DNA of 55,101 bases. Source: Bdellovibrio sp. 28-41-41. Lineage in GTDB: Bacteria > Bdellovibrionota > Bdellovibrionia > Bdellovibrionales > Bdellovibrionaceae. Below are positions 49,211 through 55,101 of this stretch, piece by piece (positions within the stretch are counted from its first letter, which is position 1; every line of letters starts with the position of its first letter). The translations under genes and the position numbers were made by a program. Where the stretch lies: contig NCGL01000033.1 of the NCBI GenBank assembly GCA_002256935.1, positions 1 to 55,101 of the forward strand. The letters are read 5' to 3'. A model generated the notes under the pieces. That model was given only the letters and a program-made list of their open reading frames with translations. It did not search any database and was not told where the DNA came from.

Positions 49211-50775
49211 AAATCCAGTCACCTGAGCAAAGAATAAAAGCCTTCGAGCAAAAACAGGTCATTGTATCTGTCTTGTGCTTTTTATTTCTTGCGGGGTTAG
49301 CAGTCGTAATCAATGCGCTTCACTTACAGAATGCCGCAGAGGAAAATACTCGATTCCTCTCCCGCATGGTTAAAATTGGAGACTTTCGAGAAGCCAGTTT
49401 GATTCTACAGCAAGCTCGACTTTCAAGCTTTACGACGATTCACTACAAATCAACAGAGCCAGGCCGTTCTTTTGTCATCCCTCCGAAAGCGGAGATCTTC
49501 AAAGAAGAAAGTTTTCTGAACAAAATTTTACGAGATGAAGTTGCCGTTCAAGTTGAGGTCAGCACTGCTACTCATTCTAGCGACGAAATTGTATTTGAAT
49601 ACGAACGTTTCCGACTTGTACCCTATGCGATTTTAATTTGGTTCATTTTGAACTTGATCTCAATTCCTCAGACACGCTTTTTAAAGCGTCGCCTATTGGA
49701 GCAATTTAATCGTGATATTGAAATTGAAAAGAAAATTGCAAAAACTGAGGTGGCTCAACAAGTCCGTCACAACCTTAGAACTCCACTGGCAGCTTTAACG
49801 CACATTCCAAGTAAGCTTCCCAAAAGCGTGACCCGAGAACGCGAGCTGCTGGAGCTAACTATCGGCCAAATCCGCGATCTAATTTCAAAACTTGATGATC
49901 GTCCAAATAATGGGTTTGATGATGTTTACTCCACCGACATTTACAGCACACTTGAGCAGGCAAAACGCGAACTGACCGCCGCTTCGCCAAAAAACATCGA
50001 ATTTATCTTCGACACTGAGGACATTGTCGCATCAGCACTTGTGAAGCACATTCCATTCGAGCTGCGATCTATCTTGGGAAATATCGTCAACAACTCGATT
50101 GAGGCGATGAATTCAACCGGAAAAATCTTTGTACGGATTCGAGATCTTGCTTCTGAAATTTCGATTTCTATATCTGACAACGGAATCGGAATTAAGCCTG
50201 AAAGTTTGCCTAAAGTGTTTCAGAAACATTTCTCTGAGGGGAAATCGAACGGATCTGGGATCGGTCTTTCTCATGCAAAGGAGAATATTGAAACCTGGGG
50301 TGGCCGCATCGGAGTTGAATCGACTTTGAATGTTGGAACCACCGTTACCGTCAGCCTTCCCATCGTAGATCGAGCTGAATGGTATTTGCCGAGACTCAAA
50401 TTTAACTCTTCGTCAAAGGTCGTCGTTGTTGACGATCAAGAATCCGCCTTAGAACTATGGAAAATAAAATTTGATGAGTCGCAGATTCTTAATCAGGTAA
50501 AATTCTCGATGGATGGAGACAATTTAGAACTCGATTGCTCTGTACCATCCGAATCAGCGAAAGATCTGATCTATTTAGTAGATCACGACCTTTCTTCTAA
50601 CGTTTCAGGATTTGACCTTTTAACGAAACTTCCAAGCAGATCATTGCGCTGTCTAGTAACTGGTAATTTTGATGATCCAAGTTTACGGGCATCGTGCGCT
50701 TCGTCCGGCATTTACATAATTCCAAAAAGCAGCATTTCTACTTTACCGATAGTGACAACTAGCCCCTCACTCTAA
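49207..50775 (+). CDS. Hybrid sensor histidine kinase with carboxy-terminal receiver
   Basis: A 522-aa protein. Two transmembrane helices (about 18-38 and 139-156) enclose a roughly 100-residue periplasmic sensor domain. The HisKA site is VRHNLRTPLAAL (about 188-199; His 190). The ATPase has N box LGNIVNNSIEAMN, G1 ISDNGIGIKPE and G2 GSGIGLSHAKENI. A receiver ends it (about 398-522): VVVDDQ, phosphoacceptor in YLVDHDLSS, LVTGN, IIPKSS. It likely signals to the sigma-54 regulator at the head of the operon, with the binding protein as sensor partner. Confidence 0.9.
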   Translation: MKIQSPEQRIKAFEQKQVIVSVLCFLFLAGLAVVINALHLQNAAEENTRFLSRMVKIGDFREASLILQQARLSSFTTIHYKSTEPGRSFVIPPKAEIFKEESFLNKILRDEVAVQVEVSTATHSSDEIVFEYERFRLVPYAILIWFILNLISIPQTRFLKRRLLEQFNRDIEIEKKIAKTEVAQQVRHNLRTPLAALTHIPSKLPKSVTRERELLELTIGQIRDLISKLDDRPNNGFDDVYSTDIYSTLEQAKRELTAASPKNIEFIFDTEDIVASALVKHIPFELRSILGNIVNNSIEAMNSTGKIFVRIRDLASEISISISDNGIGIKPESLPKVFQKHFSEGKSNGSGIGLSHAKENIETWGGRIGVESTLNVGTTVTVSLPIVDRAEWYLPRLKFNSSSKVVVVDDQESALELWKIKFDESQILNQVKFSMDGDNLELDCSVPSESAKDLIYLVDHDLSSNVSGFDLLTKLPSRSLRCLVTGNFDDPSLRASCASSGIYIIPKSSISTLPIVTTSPSL

Positions 50776-50974
50776 AATTATTTTTTGGTTCTCTTCATCG
50801 AAAAAGATGACTAACCTACGCTATTAACGGTTTCAATACTTGCGCACAAATAAAATGACAAGAGATAGGTCAATGGATGTAGAACAATTTATAGAGTGGC
50901 TTGCTTTCACATCAAAAATTTGGTTTTCTTAGAGAGACATATACTTTGTGGTTTTAAATTGGAGTTTCGAGAAT
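50776..50974. other. Intergenic region after the kinase gene
   Basis: No gene is seen. A weak hairpin (TCATC-GAAAAA-GATGA, 50797-50812) is near the kinase stop. The next gene's ribosome site (GGAG) is at 50960. Confidence 0.3.
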
Positions 50975-51184
50975 ATGACACAAAATTCCGACAATCAGCC
51001 TAAACGACGTGGTCGTCCTCCCGGGAGCAAAAATAAAACGAAAGTATCAAAGAAAAAACTTAAGAATTCGCGCATAAGGACAAGTGTGAGCCCAACGGTA
51101 TCCACACTGAAGCAACTTCTTCAGCTGGATGTAGATGACAAAACTAAGATTCAGATTATGCGGGCCGCGCTTGCAAGTGATTAG
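50975..51184 (+). CDS. Small AT-hook-type basic protein
   Basis: A 69-aa protein from ATG 50975 (a GTG at 50948 would add 9 residues). It begins with a textbook AT-hook, PKRRGRPPGSKNK (about 8-20), followed by a lysine-rich stretch (KTKVSKKKLKNSR) and a short helical end (TLKQLLQLDVDDKTKIQIMRAAL). AT-hooks bind the minor groove of AT-rich DNA. It lies 200 nt after the kinase gene and its stop overlaps that of the convergent gene by 4 nt. Confidence 0.65.
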   Translation: MTQNSDNQPKRRGRPPGSKNKTKVSKKKLKNSRIRTSVSPTVSTLKQLLQLDVDDKTKIQIMRAALASD

Positions 51185-51624
51185 GCTTGGGAGCACAAGT
51201 CTTCCACCTCATTTTTTCGATAGTAAGTCGATCCACCGTCAAAAGACACTATAATTCCGTCTGATTCTGCATTCGATTCAAATTCATTTAAAGCGCATCT
51301 CCAGCTTATCGGATCATTTTCTTTCATGATTGTAACTGTGTCGAACTCCATCCAGCCCACCTTAGTCGTTTCTGGATAGCATTCTCGAATCATATTCTCG
51401 AAGGATTCTTCAAGATCGACAGGTGTTAGTTCAGTTTCAAGAATATGCTTGATAACCCAATCAGTGCCGTACTCACAGCCAATGCCATCCACAAAGCGCA
51501 TAAGATCATCTGAGCCGCAAGATTCACAACGACCGGATGGACATTCGTGATAGCAGTTGTAGCAAAATGAAATCGAGCGATTGAAAGCAAGCTGAGTCAG
51601 TTTTTCTTTAAGTTCAGAGTTCAT
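51181..51624 (-). CDS. Cysteine-rich (zinc-finger-like) protein of unknown function
   Basis: A 147-aa protein. The start is ATG 51624, after AAAGGGAG; the open frame reaches 51861 but the extra part lacks support. Near the amino end it has FCYNCYHECPSGRCESCGSDDL, with CxxC pairs likely to bind zinc. The rest is acidic and mixed, ending GGSTYYRKNEVEDLCSQA. The style resembles the zinc-ribbon gene at 33475. No family is recognised. Confidence 0.6.
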   Translation of the reverse strand: MNSELKEKLTQLAFNRSISFCYNCYHECPSGRCESCGSDDLMRFVDGIGCEYGTDWVIKHILETELTPVDLEESFENMIRECYPETTKVGWMEFDTVTIMKENDPISWRCALNEFESNAESDGIIVSFDGGSTYYRKNEVEDLCSQA

Positions 51625-51646
51625 GTTTATCTCCCTTTGATTTGGC

Positions 51647-51817
51647 TTTGCCTCTTGTTTGAGGAGCCCTTCGCAGAAGGAGTGGGCTCCGAGAAGGCAA
51701 ACCAGCTCTGGAGAAGATCGACCGCGCATCGACACGCGAATGCGGCAGGGCTCATGACAGATCCCGAAGGGGCTGGCGTGACGCCCGTGCGGAGATGCGA
51801 GAAAAGGGCGATCTTCG
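51647..51817 (-). promoter_or_regulatory. Structured leader before the cysteine-rich gene
   Basis: TTTGCC (51647-51652) pairs with GGCAAA (51696-51701), enclosing GGAGCCC (51663-51669) and GGGCTCC (51684-51690). A distal GAAGATCG (51713-51720) can pair with CGATCTTC (51809-51816). On the minus strand this would form the leader of the gene at 51181-51624. The rest of the gap to 51857 shows no gene. Confidence 0.35.
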
Positions 51818-51857
51818 CAAGAGCGTCGATCCAACAGGGAGATTTGAAGTCTGCACC

Positions 51858-52079
51858 TCAAAACTGAGTCGATTTTCTTTCTGGCTTTTCCGTTTTTGCT
51901 TCTTGCTTATCCGATTCCCGTGGAAAGAACCGAGGGCTTCCCCAAGACTCAGTACGCGATTCGTAGATAAGTTTGGCTTGAGCCCGCCAGATCCAGGTTT
52001 GAATTTCATTGAGATTCATTGTCACAGACATTGCGATGATGACAGCGACTGAAATGGTGATGAGTTTATCTAAGTTCAT
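51858..52079 (-). CDS. Small single-pass membrane protein
   Basis: A 73-aa protein with an AAAAGGA ribosome site before ATG 52079. It has one amino-terminal hydrophobic segment (LITISVAVIIAMSVTM, about 6-21), then an amphipathic part (IQTWIWRAQAKLIYESR) and a charged, Lys/Glu-rich tail. It overlaps the preceding recombinase-domain gene by 14 nt. No family is recognised. Confidence 0.5.
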   Translation of the reverse strand: MNLDKLITISVAVIIAMSVTMNLNEIQTWIWRAQAKLIYESRTESWGSPRFFPRESDKQEAKTEKPERKSTQF

Positions 52080-52587
52080 AATAACCGTCCTTTTCTATAA
52101 GTTGTCCTGTTTTAATTCTTTGGATGATGTTGGCGATAGAATTCCACGACCACTCCTTCCCCATAGGAGAGCGGACTTTTTTTCCGTTCAACCATGTGGC
52201 AATAGAATTCAGCGGCTGTCCCGATTTCCATCGTCCGATGATGGCAAGTAAATGAGGGTATTCTTTCGGGTGGCGTACAATTTGGCCTTCGCTGAAGCAA
52301 AAGCCGTAAGGTGGCTTCGCTGCCTTTTTAGATCGAGTTCCCTGTGTTGCTCGTCCTCTTTCCTTAAGAGAGTCGCGCAGGGGAACTCCGGCCTTCAGTA
52401 AAAGACCGCGTACTCTCGTTTTTGAAATTCCCATGCGCGTTTCTATATCGCGCAAAGACAGGCCTTTTTCGTATAATTTGATGACTTCTGGTGTATGTGT
52501 ATAGTAATTAGAAAAATCTAAGTGTATGAAATCATGTGACTTCAGCGACATTGCTTGTTTGCAAGCTGAGGTCACCATGTCCAACAA
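52066..52587 (-). CDS. Helix-turn-helix protein with a Recombinase-type domain but no catalytic domain
   Basis: A 173-aa protein; TTG 52587 has GGAG 7 nt upstream, and ATG 52578 is the alternative. A helix-turn-helix (EVIKLYEKGLSLRDIETRMGISKTRVRGLLLKAG, about 34-67) is followed by KKAAKPPYGFCFSEGQIVRHPKEYP and WLNGKKVRSPMGKEWSWNSIANIIQRIKTG, matching the Recombinase domain found after the resolvase domain in large serine integrases. The resolvase domain with its serine is absent. It could be a DNA-binding regulator of recombination or a shortened remnant. Confidence 0.6.
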   Translation of the reverse strand: MLDMVTSACKQAMSLKSHDFIHLDFSNYYTHTPEVIKLYEKGLSLRDIETRMGISKTRVRGLLLKAGVPLRDSLKERGRATQGTRSKKAAKPPYGFCFSEGQIVRHPKEYPHLLAIIGRWKSGQPLNSIATWLNGKKVRSPMGKEWSWNSIANIIQRIKTGQLIEKDGYYELR

Positions 52588-52637
52588 TAATTCACTCCAA
52601 ACTCAAGTTTTCCCCAGACCTTCCGATAAGCCATGTG

Positions 52638-55101
52638 ATGACGAAGCAGACGTTTACAGTAAAATCATTAATCGGAATCAGTAAGGTAATATCTAGACCG
52701 GTAATGTTTTTTGTATTCATTGCCCTCCTGTCGCTTCTAGTATCCTCTTGTATATTAGACTCAAAAATAGCGATAACGGCTAAACCTCCGATTCCAGATA
52801 CCCAAGCCCCCAGTGTTATTCGCGTCAGTAGTTCTACTGCTGATGGGACTTATAAATTTGGGAATATAATCAATATAGAGATTGAGTTTTCAGAACCTGT
52901 GATCGTGACGGGCATTCCTCAACTCGAGATTCAGTTAGCAGATAAAGTAAAAACTATTGATTATGCAGCGGGATCTGAAAGTAACAAATTAATTTTTATT
53001 TATGTCATAGGGTTATGGGAAAATGCAACTGACTTAGATTACACCAGCACCAACGCTTTAAATTTAAACTCGGCATCAATCAAAGATTTTGCCGGTAACG
53101 ACAGCGTGCTGACGTTGGATACTCCTGGGGGGATAGCTTCCTTGGGGGGGAATCATGCCTTGGTGATCTTGTCGCTTCTTGAGAGACAGACCAAGTTAGT
53201 GAATAATTTTGTTTCCACTGGTCCACGCTTAGTAAGTTCTTATGCTAACTATGGCAAATCTGTGGCCTATTCAGAGGATGGGCTTATTGTAGCTGTCGGT
53301 ACGCCTTTTGACGATCTAGATGCCTTGGGGCAAAATTTTGTCAGCGATGCGGGAGCGGTATTTATTTATACTCGCGATACGACGGTGAGCCCTTGGGTAT
53401 TTCAACAAAAGATTGTGGCTCAAGGAACTAATGCACGACATAGTAGTAGTCAGTTCGGCTCTAGCTTGGCCCTTTCAGGTGTGACTTTGGCTGTGGGCGC
53501 CCATTACCAGAACTACGATGCCAACGGAGCCAATTTTGTTGAAGGAGCCGGTGCGGTGTATGTATACACCAGGGTAGGAACCGTGTGGTCGCAACAACAA
53601 AAAATTGTTGCTGAGGGCACTAATGCCAGAGTGGCCTATGATTATTTTGGCTCGAGTGTTTCGCTTTCAGCAGATACTCTGGCAGTGGGATTGTCGCAGA
53701 GGGCACTAATGCCAGAGTGGACTATGATTATTTTGGTTCAGGCATATCCCTTTCGGGGGATACATTAGCGGTGGGTGCTTATCAGCAAGACTATGACGCC
53801 AGTGGTGCGAATGTTATCTATGATGGGGGAGCCGTCTATGTATACACCCGATCTGGCACAGTGTGGTCACAACAGCAAAAAATTGTCGCCACAGGCACTA
53901 ATGCGAGAGTTGCAGATGATTCTTTTGGTTACAGTCTTTCGCTTTATGGAGAAAGCCTTGCGGTGGGTGCTTACAAGCAAGACTATAATGCCACTGGGAT
54001 GGGTTCCGCATCGGATTCCGGCGCAGTTTATGTGTACACACGAACCGGCAGTACTTGGTCGCAGCAGCAAAAAATCGTGGCCACAGGAAGTAATGCTCGC
54101 AAATTCTATGATGAGTTTGGTCACTGCCTTTCGCTTTATGGTGAAACTCTTGCTGTCGGCGCTCATTTTCAAAATTACGATGCTACCGGAGCAAATGTTC
54201 TTAATAACACTGGAGCGGTCTATGTTTATACACGAACCGGCAGTGTTTGGTCGCAACAGCAAAAGGTAGTAGCCACAGGCACTAATGCGAGAGCCGTAAA
54301 TGATGAATTTGGCGCTAGTGTTGCGTTGGCGGGAGACGCTCTGTTAGTGGGAGCTCCGAATCAGTATTACGATTCTAATGGGATGAATCCTGTTATTAAT
54401 GCCGGAGCCGTGTATGACTTTAAACGCAGTGGAAGTGTTTGGAGTCTTAACGAAAAATTAGTGGATACTCAAGTCGTCACGGCCTCGCGCCTAACAAATC
54501 CTAGTGCTCTTTACGGGGCTACGGTCGCTCACTCAAATGATGGACTAACATTGGCTGTGGGTGTTTCTGGCGACACTCTGGACGTGAGTGGACAAAATCC
54601 ACTCACTGGTGCTGGATCGGTATTTATATATACTCGCAGTACAACCGCAAGTTCCTGGGTACTTCAACAAAAAATTACCGCTGAAGGCCTCAATGCCAGA
54701 ATGGAGTATGATTATTTTGGATCGAGTGTTTCGCTTTCAGCAGATACTCTGGCAGTGGGAGCTAATGGTCAAGACTATGACGCAAGTGGTGCGAACACTA
54801 TCTATGGTGCCGGCGCGGTGTATGTGTACACCCGATCTGGCGGCGTATGGTCGCAGCAGCAAAAAATTGTGCCCGAAGGCCTCAATGCTAGGGGTTATTA
54901 TGAGACCTTTGGCAGCAAATTGTCTCTTTCTGGTGATACGCTGGCAGTAGGTGTAAGTGCCCACGACTTTGATGCGAGTGGAAATTATGTAGAGGATGGC
55001 GGAGCGGTTTTTGTATTCAGTCGGACAGGTAGTACCTGGTCGCAGCAGCAAAAAATTGTCGCTGAAGGCACTAATGCCAGAGTGGACTTTGATTATTTTG
55101 G
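52638..55101 (+). pseudogene. FG-GAP-type repeat lipoprotein, frameshifted in the repeats, runs off the window
   Basis: From ATG 52638 a lipoprotein signal peptide ends in LLVSSC. An Ig-like domain follows (GTYKFGNIINIEIEFSEPV, then LDYTSTNALNLNSASIKDFAGND). Repeats of about 75-80 residues then recur: GSSVSLSADTLAVGA, then GAVYVYTR, then VWSQQQKIVA.GTNAR, typical of FG-GAP beta-propeller blades. At 53690 the reading frame jumps: GCAGTGGGA is joined to ATTGTCGCAGAGGGC, removing part of one repeat out of frame, so the first frame stops at 53766-53768. The second frame stays open from 53690 to the window edge. Either a true mutation or a repeat assembly error is possible. Confidence 0.75.

Noticed and set aside
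51006..51022. Possible att half-site: GTCCTCCCG resembling the tRNA T-stem 3' side
   Set aside because: Only 9 bases match, and they encode the Arg-Pro-Pro of the AT-hook, so the match is explained by coding.
51862..52009. Minus-strand frame 51752-52009 as a gene
   Set aside because: It overlaps the small membrane protein in another frame and lacks a ribosome site.
53775..54269. Long plus-strand frame in the repeat region, and its counterpart at 54588-54950
   Set aside because: They are shifted readings of the FG-GAP repeats; the Met/Trp/Ser-rich product has no protein character, whereas the neighbouring frame carries the repeat motifs.
1..55101. CRISPR arrays, toxin-antitoxin pairs, restriction or other standard defence systems
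   Set aside because: No regularly spaced short repeats or recognisable defence proteins were seen; the XRE gene at 22251 has no toxin partner.

Overview
The window reads as a gene-dense chromosome segment from a Bdellovibrio-like predatory bacterium (Bdellovibrionota). This placement is an inference from protein character, from deltaproteobacterial-style regulators, from the lptF/G-def-fmt-rpe order and from the many envelope proteins. There is no rRNA to anchor it.

1-20400 is an ordinary core backbone: the start of lgt, an outer membrane protein, a REP-associated transposase with its palindromes, hutH-hutU for histidine breakdown, an L,D-transpeptidase, the lptF/G-def-fmt-rpe operon, a response regulator, nadC-birA-thioredoxin-GyrI, serA, and an operon of a sigma-54 activator, cdsA, plsC, an MBL hydrolase and a YihY protein.

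20415-33935 is an integrative conjugative element abutting a tRNA-Arg(UCU) gene. One unbroken minus-strand operon, with most junctions overlapping by 1-11 nt, runs from small regulators through a VirB2-B3-B4-B5-B6-B8-B9-B10-VirD4 type IV secretion set to a Replic_Relax-like protein, an inverted-repeat-rich segment (possible oriT), an XRE regulator and a serine recombinase. The recombinase reading frame ends inside the antisense of the tRNA gene. No VirB11 and no textbook relaxase are visible.

34000-45000 is a decayed accessory zone. It holds redox and electrophile-defence genes (HxlR/QorB, LysR, two YceI, a YgiD-type dioxygenase, FMN reductase, pirin, OsmC) mixed with wreckage: a LysR fragment, a peroxiredoxin lacking its catalytic end, a SnoaL-like gene broken by a frameshift and a complete IS1595-family insertion with an 8-bp target duplication, and an IS3 transposase end. 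REP-like GGCGG/CCGCC hairpins sit at several breakpoints.

45221-50775 is the most interesting part. Five tightly packed plus-strand genes encode a sigma-54 response regulator, a 94-aa exported small protein, a membrane-anchored peptide-type solute-binding protein with no transporter, a short YcaO-like protein, and a hybrid sensor histidine kinase. Together they suggest a peptide-sensing or peptide-modification circuit that I do not recognise as a described system.

50975-52587 holds an AT-hook protein and a small minus-strand module (zinc-finger-like protein, membrane protein, recombinase-domain protein without a catalytic domain) styled like the conjugative operon. It may be the far end of the same element. 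The window ends inside a frameshifted FG-GAP-type repeat lipoprotein gene.
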